DNA from: Pseudooceanicola nanhaiensis DSM 18065
GTDB lineage: Bacteria > Pseudomonadota > Alphaproteobacteria > Rhodobacterales > Rhodobacteraceae
Length of the DNA: 64,000 bases
Assembly: GCF_000688295.1 (NCBI RefSeq)
Contig: NZ_JHZF01000014.1
Coordinates: forward strand, 1-64,000
Direction: 5' to 3'
Position 1 is the stretch's first letter; each line of letters begins with the position of its first letter. The notes beneath the pieces are model-generated. The model searched no databases, had not been told where the DNA came from, and worked only from the letters and a program-made list of their open reading frames with translations. This document shows, one piece after another, positions 16,093 to 22,725 of this stretch. The position numbers and the translations under genes are program-made.

Positions 16093-17381
16093 TTCTGCTC
16101 TGCCTCGTTTGCGCTGAACTCCTCTGGCGAGCGCTGCAACACGAAGGCGCCCACCGTCTCGGCGGCCTTGCGCAGCGGATCGTCGAACAGATGGGCGTAT
16201 CTCTGGGTGGTCTGGACCTGCGTATGGCCGAGCATCTGGCCGATCAAGGGCAGCGACGCGCCCGCCGACACGAGGATGCTGGCGAAGGAATGGCGGATGT
16301 CGTGGATCCGGACATTCGGCTTGAACTCGGTCTTGGGCTCGCCCTTGCGGTCGAGGACCGGCTTACCCTTCGCGTCCAGCACCGGCACCTCCGCGCCAAG
16401 CCCCGCCCGGCGGCAGACCGAGACCCATGTCCGCTTGATCTCGGTGAGCGGCTTGCCGGTCGGGCCGGGGAAAACGAAGGGGCTGGGCGGCATGCCTTCA
16501 GCCTCGGCCTTCGCCTTGGCGGCGGCCTTCATCTGGACCAGCAGCTGCACGGCCGGGCCCGAGAGCGGGACGCGGTGCAGCTTGCGCTGCTTGGTATGCG
16601 CGGAGGGCTTGGTCCAGATGCCGTTCTCGAGGTCGAACATCTCCCACGTCGCGCCCAGCACCTCGCCGCGCCGCGCGCCGGTCAACATCAGCAGCTTGAT
16701 CGCGTTCGCGGACATGGGCTCCGAATGGTCGTTCAGCGCCTGCGCCAGCGCCGCGATTTCCGTCCGGTTCAGATAGCGGTTCCGCTTCTCCTCCTGATTG
16801 CGGCGCACGCCCGAGGCGGGATTGTCGTCGCGCCATTTCCAGCGGATCGCGAGGTTGAATGCCTTGCGCAGCACCTCGACGGTGCGGTTGGCGCGGACGG
16901 GCGTGCCGCGGATCTCGGTGATATCGCGGTGGAGCGCGTCCACATCGTCATGGGTGATCTGCGCGACCTTCATCTTTCCGAAGCGCGGCAGGATGATCTT
17001 CTCCCACATCATGCGCTCGTCGGCCTGACTGCGCTCGGCCTTCTTGGGCAGGTGCTCGCGGGCGTAGCGGTCCCACATCTCCTGCACCGTCGGCGCCTCG
17101 CGCTGCGCCTGCCGCTCGCCCATCGGGTCATGGCCGAGATCGACCTCGCGCTTCATGTCCTTCGCTGTCTGGCGCGCGGCGGCCACCGTCCAGTCGGGCC
17201 AGGCGCCGATGGTGATCCGGCGTTGCCGCCCCTCGGCGCGGTAGTCCAGGACGAAGGACTTGGCCCCGCCCGGCGTCACCCGCAGGGCGAACCCCTTCAC
17301 CTCCGCGTCCCACAGCATGCTCTGCCCGCGCACCGGCGGCAGGGCCTTCCGGGCGGCGGCTTCGGTCAGTTTCTCCGGCAT
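16089..17381 (-). CDS. Tyrosine integrase of island 1
   Basis: A 430-residue tyrosine recombinase of the P4/DUF4102 type. The N-terminal domain ends with LRVTPGGAKSFVLDYRAEGRQRRITIG, the arm/core-binding region spans roughly 100-210, and the catalytic residues appear in order: Arg in LTGARRGEVLGATWE, His-x-x-Arg in HDIRHSFAS, and the nucleophile in LGHTQVQTTQRYAHL. It lies 170 bp from attR and reads away from it, as usual for islands at tRNA 3' ends. Flanking GTGTCAACA repeats are its likely arm sites. It looks intact, so excision may still be possible. Confidence 0.94.
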   Translation of the reverse strand: MPEKLTEAAARKALPPVRGQSMLWDAEVKGFALRVTPGGAKSFVLDYRAEGRQRRITIGAWPDWTVAAARQTAKDMKREVDLGHDPMGERQAQREAPTVQEMWDRYAREHLPKKAERSQADERMMWEKIILPRFGKMKVAQITHDDVDALHRDITEIRGTPVRANRTVEVLRKAFNLAIRWKWRDDNPASGVRRNQEEKRNRYLNRTEIAALAQALNDHSEPMSANAIKLLMLTGARRGEVLGATWEMFDLENGIWTKPSAHTKQRKLHRVPLSGPAVQLLVQMKAAAKAKAEAEGMPPSPFVFPGPTGKPLTEIKRTWVSVCRRAGLGAEVPVLDAKGKPVLDRKGEPKTEFKPNVRIHDIRHSFASILVSAGASLPLIGQMLGHTQVQTTQRYAHLFDDPLRKAAETVGAFVLQRSPEEFSANEAEQK

Positions 17382-17395
17382 CTCGGCGCTCCCTC

Positions 17396-17524
17396 ATGTC
17401 AACACTGTGTCAACACATCTTGTGGCTGTTTTTGTCGTTGGCTGGCGGCGAGTAACAGGCGGTCGCGCCGGATAGCTTCGGAAAAACAGTGCTCTAGGAG
17501 ACTACGCCGGAAAATGCGTCAACA
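17396..17524 (+). repeat. Right arm-type repeats (N)TGTCAACA
   Basis: Copies at 17396-17404 and 17407-17415 have the same 11-bp spacing as the left-end pair, and a looser copy, GCGTCAACA, lies at 17516-17524. They occupy the 170-bp gap between integrase start and attR, where nothing else is coded. The likely role is integrase binding. Confidence 0.6.
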
Positions 17525-17550
17525 ATCAAGGCTCTAGATGTTGTGGGAAA

Positions 17551-17600
17551 TCAGGCTCATAACCTGAAGGTCGTAGGTTCAAATCCTACTCCCGCAACCA
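17551..17600 (+). repeat. attR: second exact copy of tRNA-fMet 3' half
   Basis: Fifty bases identical to 261-310. The left flank (GTTGTGGGAAA) shows no tRNA 5' half, so this copy cannot form a tRNA. It also encodes, on the minus strand, the last codons and stop of the serine recombinase of the neighbouring island. Confidence 0.95.
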
Positions 17601-19224
17601 GCTTTAGCGAAGACGCCGTATCCGAATAGGATGCGGCGTTTTTTGCATCCGCAAAGCTCAACAATCCCAACAGCTTGCCCTCGATCTCGGCCGTATGCCC
17701 GGCCGTCTCTTCGTGCTGGATGACAATGCGGTCGATCAGCCCGCCGAGGATCTCGGAGGCGCGATGGACCACCTCCGGGTCCGAGAGCGTGTCCGCCAGC
17801 GCGTCCACTTGCTCGCGATAGAGCGCCGCCAGATTTTCGGGGATATCGAGGGCAGGAGCCTCGACGGCGGCCAACTCCGCTTTCAGGGCTTCCTTCTTCT
17901 CCTCGGCCTCTCCCAGCATTGCGTAGACGCTCTTCGTGGCCATGTCGTCTCGGATGGCACGCAGGGCACCGTCGATCGCCTTCTGCTCCTGTGCAATCGC
18001 CCTGCGGAGCGATGCCTGCTCGGTGTCGCGCTCCTTTCGTGCTTCGGCGACCCGGTCGAGAAACTGGCTCCGAAAACGCTCGACCGCTTCCGGCGTCATC
18101 AGCTCGTCCCGTAGCCCTGAAAGCACCAGAGGCTGCAGCCTGTCGATGCGTAGGCCAGGCATTCCACGGCAGACGGAGGGGCCTTTCTCCTTGGCATTGG
18201 CGCAGTAATAGGCGCGGCTCTTTCCGGAGCCCGCGACCGTCATATTGCCTCCACAACGCCCGCATCTCACGAGCCCGGACAACAGGTACCGCTTGCGCCG
18301 GAGCGTCGAGGGTGCGCCTTTGGACAAAGTGCGGCGCTGCCCATCCTGGCGCGCCTTCACCGCCTGCCATAGCTCCTCGTCTACGATCCGCAGATGCGGC
18401 ACCTCAACCCGGATGATCTCTTCTACGTCACGACCGCGCGAGGCGCGCTGGTCCGTTTCCGGGTTCTTTCGATATTGCAACCGGTTCCAGACGCGGACGC
18501 CGGCATAGAGTTCGTTGTTCAGGATGCCAGTGCCGCGCTTTGCGTTGCCGTAGATCGTGTTGACCTTCCATTCCCGCCCGCGCGGGGAGGGGACGCCTTC
18601 CGCATTCAACTGATGGGCAATGGCGCGGGGGCTGTGACCTTCGCTGAACTCCCGGAAGATGCGGCGGACCACATCGGCCTGATGCTCGTCAGGCTCGAGC
18701 TCGCCAGTTTGGCGCAGACCCGTATAGGGGTCGATGGGGATGCGGTAGCCATAGCTCAATCCCCCTGCAGAACGTCCGTCCGCAACGCGTCCTTGAAGGC
18801 CCCTGTGCGTCATCTGGGCGATGCGCTTCAGGTGCATTGCGTCCATCGTGCCCTTCATGCCGATGTGGAGTTCCTCGATGCGGCCCTCGGCGATGGTGTG
18901 GATCTCGACGCCGTTGAACTCGCACACTGCGAAGAGGTTCGCCGACAACTCCTGGCTTCGGTTGAGGCGGTCGAGCCCCTCGGCCAGGACGACGTCCACG
19001 AGGCCGCTCTTCACGGCCTGCAACATCTTCTTGTATCCGGGGCGCTCGCGCTTGGCTCCGGAGATGGCGGCGTCTTCGAAGACTTGCAGAACTTGCCATT
19101 CCTTTCTCTCTGCGAGCGCGGTGCAGTTCGCAATCTGGTCGCGCGTGGAGTTCACGTTCTGCAGGTCGGTCGAGAACCTGGCGTAGATAACGGCGCGGCG
19201 GGCGGTAGAGCGTAGGGAATCCAT
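17557..19224 (-). CDS. Large serine recombinase
   Basis: A roughly 555-residue large serine recombinase. The catalytic domain begins RRAVIYARFSTDLQN, with the nucleophile serine in ARFST, and continues with VVLAEGLDRLNRS. A recombinase domain follows (GLSYGYRIPIDPYTG to INNELYAGVRVWNR-like motifs). A zinc ribbon (CGRCGGNMTVAGSG ... YYCANAK) and a coiled-coil stretch (ASLRRAIAQEQKAIDGALRAI) complete it. The ATG at 19224 fits the family's usual short N-terminus; GTG 19284 would add 20 residues. The frame runs through a terminator-like hairpin and ends VAGVGFEPTTFRL, which is the tRNA-fMet copy read antisense, so its natural C-terminus has been set by the integration site. Confidence 0.9.
   Translation of the reverse strand: MDSLRSTARRAVIYARFSTDLQNVNSTRDQIANCTALAERKEWQVLQVFEDAAISGAKRERPGYKKMLQAVKSGLVDVVLAEGLDRLNRSQELSANLFAVCEFNGVEIHTIAEGRIEELHIGMKGTMDAMHLKRIAQMTHRGLQGRVADGRSAGGLSYGYRIPIDPYTGLRQTGELEPDEHQADVVRRIFREFSEGHSPRAIAHQLNAEGVPSPRGREWKVNTIYGNAKRGTGILNNELYAGVRVWNRLQYRKNPETDQRASRGRDVEEIIRVEVPHLRIVDEELWQAVKARQDGQRRTLSKGAPSTLRRKRYLLSGLVRCGRCGGNMTVAGSGKSRAYYCANAKEKGPSVCRGMPGLRIDRLQPLVLSGLRDELMTPEAVERFRSQFLDRVAEARKERDTEQASLRRAIAQEQKAIDGALRAIRDDMATKSVYAMLGEAEEKKEALKAELAAVEAPALDIPENLAALYREQVDALADTLSDPEVVHRASEILGGLIDRIVIQHEETAGHTAEIEGKLLGLLSFADAKNAASYSDTASSLKLVAGVGFEPTTFRL
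17613..17644 (+). terminator. Terminator downstream of attR
   Basis: ACGCCGTATCC pairs with GGATGCGGCGT (one G-T pair) around GAATA, followed by TTTTTTG. It would have terminated the tRNA-fMet transcript before island 1 inserted. It lies within the 3' end of the serine recombinase frame on the other strand. Confidence 0.65.
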
Positions 19225-19240
19225 GTTCGCAGATTGATCC

Positions 19241-19420
19241 TCATAATTTGGCGATCTCAAGGCTATCTCCGAAAAACAGTTCACGCCGCCTCAAAAACGC
19301 CTGGATCACGCGGCACCCTGACCAAGTCTGTTCCGAGGCGTCGCGGTCGTTCTTGCCCTCCCGGGCGGTGCGCTTCGCGGCGACTTCGGCAATCAGGTCG
19401 ATCAGGTTTGCGAGGGCCAT
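19241..19420 (-). CDS. Small hypothetical protein, 59 aa
   Basis: A 59-residue protein, MALANLIDLIAEVAAKRTAR then a polar middle and IQAFLRRRELFFGDSLEIAKL. The ATG follows AAGGAGA by six bases, which makes the start firm. It ends 16 bases before the recombinase ATG, so the two are probably co-transcribed. It might be a recombination directionality factor, but no DNA-binding motif is clear. Confidence 0.6.
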   Translation of the reverse strand: MALANLIDLIAEVAAKRTAREGKNDRDASEQTWSGCRVIQAFLRRRELFFGDSLEIAKL

Positions 19421-19493
19421 TGGTATCTCCTTCGGCTGTGGACACCGAATACCGACAGACCGGCGAGTTCCGAGCCCTCGCGTGTGATCGTTG

Positions 19494-19577
19494 AGCCCGT
19501 GCAGGGAGGACCTGCACGGGCTTCTCTTTGGCGGGCGCGCCGACATCTGTAGCAGCAGAAGGGTCGTCGGCGCGCCC
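19494..19577. other. Two adjacent perfect hairpins in a 190-bp gap
   Basis: AGCCCGTGCAGG (19494-19505) pairs perfectly with 19511-19522 around a 5-base loop. GGGCGCGCCGAC (19533-19544) pairs perfectly with 19566-19577. On the plus strand the first is followed by TCTCTTTG. The block separates two minus-strand genes and codes for nothing I can see. It may be an attenuator, a terminator pair or a structured RNA. Confidence 0.55.
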
Positions 19578-19607
19578 TGACGCGGGTGTTCCGGCCCGCG
19601 TGTCTCA

Positions 19608-20048
19608 TCAGGCTGCGGAGCGCAGCCCCTCCAGGGCCTTCTCGGCGCGCAGGATGTCGTGCACCGCCGAAAGGGTGGCGTAGAGCTCGATCAGCACCGC
19701 GAGCGCGTTCGACAGGCGGTCAGCCTCCGGCGTGAGGCGCTCCTGGCCCCAGGTCTTGTAGTCGGAGACGTTCTCCGGGCTGTGGTCATAGCGGGTCTCG
19801 ACGTAGGTGCCCTCGGCGATCTCGGCGTCGAGGACGCCGACGAGCTCGTGCAGCATCGCGAGAATACCTTTGTCGAAGATCTTGCCGGCCCGCAGCAGCG
19901 CGGCGAGCTTCTTCGCCTCCTGCTTCGGCTTTGGAGCGACGAGGTCGAGCACGTCCTGGTCGATCCCGGTCGCAGCGGCCCGCGCCAGCGGGAAGCACGA
20001 AGCGGCCATGGCGGTGATCTCGGAGGCGGATTTGAATGGCATATCCAT
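19608..20048 (-). CDS. Hypothetical protein, 146 aa
   Basis: The 146-residue protein starts MDMPFKSASEITAMAASCFPLARAA, with AAGGAAAG four bases before the ATG. It is helical and polar (PKPKQEAKKLAALLRAGKIF, MLHELVGVLDAEIAEGTYVE, LSNALAVLIELYATLSAVHDIL). No family or motif is recognised. It follows the PemK-like gene in the same direction after about 55 bp, so it may be co-expressed, but it does not look like a known antitoxin. Confidence 0.65.
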   Translation of the reverse strand: MDMPFKSASEITAMAASCFPLARAAATGIDQDVLDLVAPKPKQEAKKLAALLRAGKIFDKGILAMLHELVGVLDAEIAEGTYVETRYDHSPENVSDYKTWGQERLTPEADRLSNALAVLIELYATLSAVHDILRAEKALEGLRSAA

Positions 20049-20103
20049 TAGTCTTTCCTTGTGTTGATTGAGAGGGGAGGAGCAGCGGCGAGAGCGCGGT
20101 TCC

Positions 20104-20601
20104 CTATTGGAAATCGCGGTCTTCGCGCGTCTGCTCTTCCCGGCGTTTCTCTTCGCGGTAGTAGGCGGCAATGTCGGCTTCGGCTTGGATGCGTGCCCGG
20201 ACAGCGTTCATTCGTTCCAGCAGGGCTTCATCGAGGCGGCCGATGATATGCGGCCGCTTTGCCCGGCCGTGGAAGCCGCTGTGGTCAACGTGGACGATGA
20301 TGCGCCGTGCGCAGACAAAGCGTGTGGGCTTCGACAGACCGGCGGTAGTGCGTGCGTCTGGCTGCTTTACGATGACCTCGTAGCCGCGGTTCGCGCGCGT
20401 ATCGGCGGAAGTGCCGTAGGCGATCTCGACGAAGCGATCGTCGCCGGCCGTCAGGGTGTCGAGCACCAGGCAAGGGCGACGCTTTGGTGCGCCTGGCTCG
20501 TCATCCGCCTCGGCGAGAGGGAAACGAAACAGCACGACGTCGCCGCGCTGCAAATGAGCGCTGCTCGCAACCGGCGTGAAAGGCTGGGGATGATGATACA
20601 T
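20104..20601 (-). CDS. PemK/MazF-like protein
   Basis: The 165-residue protein has the MazF/PemK-like barrel start LQRGDVVLFRFPLAEADDE, then KRRPCLVLDTLTAG and DDRFVEIAYGTSAD. Classical MazF toxins are about 110 residues and cut mRNA. This one has a long charged helical extension (RMNAVRARIQAEADIAAYYREEKRREEQ), and no antitoxin gene is adjacent. It may be a stand-alone member of the family or an orphan toxin. Confidence 0.7.
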   Translation of the reverse strand: MYHHPQPFTPVASSAHLQRGDVVLFRFPLAEADDEPGAPKRRPCLVLDTLTAGDDRFVEIAYGTSADTRANRGYEVIVKQPDARTTAGLSKPTRFVCARRIIVHVDHSGFHGRAKRPHIIGRLDEALLERMNAVRARIQAEADIAAYYREEKRREEQTREDRDFQ

Positions 20602-21041
20602 GAGGGCCTCCTGTGACGTGGGAAAACGACGCCAGCGGGAAAGCCTATCTACTCAAGGCGGTGGTTGAGCTGCGCGTCACTACGACCGCGCAGCTGAACC
20701 ACCGCCAAATCGGGAGAGCGCCGAGAGGGGGGACCCTCTGGGCAAAATCTGCCCATGGAGGATCGGAGAACCACAGCCGGACGCAGAAGAAGAGGCATGC
20801 GCGCCACGAACGGCACCACAAAAGTGTCGTGAAACGGCCCAAAGCCGACGACCTTACCAGAGTAGCGCGCTGCGTCATACAGCCCAAGCCTGCCGATACG
20901 ACTGTCTACAGCGCAAACTGGTTGATTTATTCAGGATACACCCAAGGAAAACATCCACCGCCTCGCACGAGAAGACGGCGCAGTTGCAGTAGCACACGGC
21001 ACACCTTATCAGTTGTATTTGGGACATAAACAGGATGGCAA
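20602..21041. promoter_or_regulatory. 440-bp divergent intergenic region
   Basis: It separates the PemK-like gene (minus) from the membrane/cupin operon (plus), so it must hold promoters for both. It contains the long inverted repeat at 20657-20706. The right 150 bp is AT-richer, with AGGA six bases before ATG 21042. I see no coding sequence and no unambiguous -35/-10 pair. Confidence 0.5.
20657..20706. repeat. 20-bp inverted repeat, 10-base loop
   Basis: GGCGGTGGTTGAGCTGCGCG (20657-20676) and its reverse complement at 20687-20706 match at 19 of 20 positions. There is no T-run on either side. It sits 56 bp upstream of the PemK-like start, so an operator or an RNA hairpin in that gene's leader are both possible. 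Confidence 0.7.
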
Positions 21042-21974
21042 ATGCCCTCGAAGCCGCGCGCAAGTAAATATATCAGCCTTAATGTGTTAAACGATCTTGG
21101 CTCACGATCCGCCCGCAGGCGGTTCATTTGGACGTTTATCATTCTGGCCGCTGTTACAGCTATTTCCTATTGGTCTGCATCTCTGTTGGAGCCGGAGAAT
21201 ACATGGTCAAATTTCATTCGGTCCGTGTCATCCAACCTCTTTTCCGCAGCTCTAACTGTTCTGGTTGTCTACGGCGCATATATTTATTTTATCCGAGAGG
21301 ACATCGAGAGACCGGAGATCGAAACGCTGCGACCTGGGGATATATCCGATGAGATAAAGGAACTGCCTGAAGATACGGCGTTCTACTTTCTTTGGGCGAG
21401 ATCAGCGACATACTTCCGGGCTGAAACGCTTCAACGGTTGAGTGACAACGCGCGAAAGGCTCGGAAAACCATAGATGTCACTATTCTGCTGCCTGACCCT
21501 CAAATAAAAAATCTGTCAGAGGTCTATGAAGATATAGTAGGTATTCTGGGGGAGAATGACGGGAAAGACAAGCTGTTCAAGAATGCAGTCGCCACCTCTG
21601 CGGCATGTGCCTTGGCTGCCGCGAACAATCGAAATCTCAAAGTTCGAGTTTGCTTATCAAGCTTCATACCATCATTCCGAATAGATATGTCGGATCGAGG
21701 TGCAATCCTTACCGAAGACGACAAGTCTCTATATGCGCTAAAATTTTCAAGACAGAGCCAATTTTTTGAAATGTTTCGCTCAATGATTATCAGTGAGGTG
21801 GAGCTATCTCGGACAGTTGATTTGTCCGCCTACCAGTGGAAAAGGCACCGTGTCGGCGATGAAGACATTCCCGTAGAAGCGCTTCTCAGCTTTGGCTTTC
21901 CAGAAGATAGAGTCAGGGAGTATCGTGAGGAGATATTCTCTATAATCAAGCCGAAGGATCACCGCTACAAATGA
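21042..21974 (+). CDS. Two-TM membrane-anchored protein of unknown function
   Basis: The 310-residue protein has two hydrophobic segments (about 27-48 and 63-85) and then a soluble domain. That domain has DTAFYFLWARSATYFRAETLQRL, ITVDV-like strands ending VTILLPDP, and later alternating strands (LKVRVCLSSF). The pattern of an aromatic-Arg-x-x-x-x-Tyr-Phe-Arg segment followed by a helix and an LPDP strand recalls uncharacterised membrane proteins of defence islands, but I cannot name the family. The start follows AGGA by six bases. It overlaps the cupin-like gene by four bases (ATGA), so they form a two-gene operon. The DNA is AT-rich for this genome. Confidence 0.75.
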   Translation: MPSKPRASKYISLNVLNDLGSRSARRRFIWTFIILAAVTAISYWSASLLEPENTWSNFIRSVSSNLFSAALTVLVVYGAYIYFIREDIERPEIETLRPGDISDEIKELPEDTAFYFLWARSATYFRAETLQRLSDNARKARKTIDVTILLPDPQIKNLSEVYEDIVGILGENDGKDKLFKNAVATSAACALAAANNRNLKVRVCLSSFIPSFRIDMSDRGAILTEDDKSLYALKFSRQSQFFEMFRSMIISEVELSRTVDLSAYQWKRHRVGDEDIPVEALLSFGFPEDRVREYREEIFSIIKPKDHRYK

Positions 21975-22513
21975 AAGTTGAAAAGCGTCACATTCGGAGT
22001 TTTCGCGTTCACCCGCTTGGCTTTTACTATTTGGTTTTGTCCTCTGGCGAAGTGACCCGTCGCCTTCATGTTTACAGCGAAAATGCCGATTTCTCGGCAG
22101 ATAACACATGGCACACCCATGAGTTCGACTTGGACTCCAACGTTCTCGCTGGATCTATTAAGAACTATATAGCTGAGTTCGTTCCGGATAGAGAGGCAAA
22201 CCTGAAGGAATTTTCGGTGACCTACGATGATGGTAGGTCGATACTGCATGAGACGGGGAGGCTTGGAGCAATATCAGAGGTGGTAAACTTTACCTGCGGT
22301 GCGGGGCAACACTACTTTATTAAGGCGGGAACGATACACCGCGCTAAAAATATGGATAGCCGGTGCGTGACTCATGTAAGAATGAGGCATCAAGGGCAGA
22401 AAATATTCAGCTACGGATCTGAGGAATCTCCATTCTTGCGGAGGCAGGTTAGTGATACCGAGTCTTCTGAGATATTCGAGATACTTCGTGAAAATGACTT
22501 AATTGCATTTTGA
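21971..22513 (+). CDS. Cupin-like protein
   Basis: The 180-residue protein has strands and histidines placed like a cupin or cysteine-dioxygenase-type barrel: NTWHTHEFDLDSNVLAGSI, then GAGQHYFIKAGTIHRAKN and VTHVRMRHQG. His and Glu in HTHEFD and His in GTIHR could bind a metal. The N-terminus (RVHPLGFYYLVL) lacks a signal peptide. The gene starts inside the stop of the membrane protein, so the two likely act together, perhaps with the cupin as sensor or enzyme and the membrane protein as effector. This pairing is not one I know from described systems. Confidence 0.65.
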   Translation: MKVEKRHIRSFRVHPLGFYYLVLSSGEVTRRLHVYSENADFSADNTWHTHEFDLDSNVLAGSIKNYIAEFVPDREANLKEFSVTYDDGRSILHETGRLGAISEVVNFTCGAGQHYFIKAGTIHRAKNMDSRCVTHVRMRHQGQKIFSYGSEESPFLRRQVSDTESSEIFEILRENDLIAF

Positions 22514-22725
22514 TAGGCAGCCGGGTGCGATTTATTTTCACCGATCTGTCTCGAATGCTGCTTCTTGCCTTCGTGAACGTAGTTGCCAAATCTTGCTGCC
22601 GACACTTGGCTCACAGTCGCTAATCGTTCGTTGCGCAGCGAATGGCGGCTGTGAGTCACTTTCAGTCTCTCGCGACCTTTCTGATGCTGCGGCGTGGGAG
22701 GCTTGATGCTGTAGACGACCCTGGG

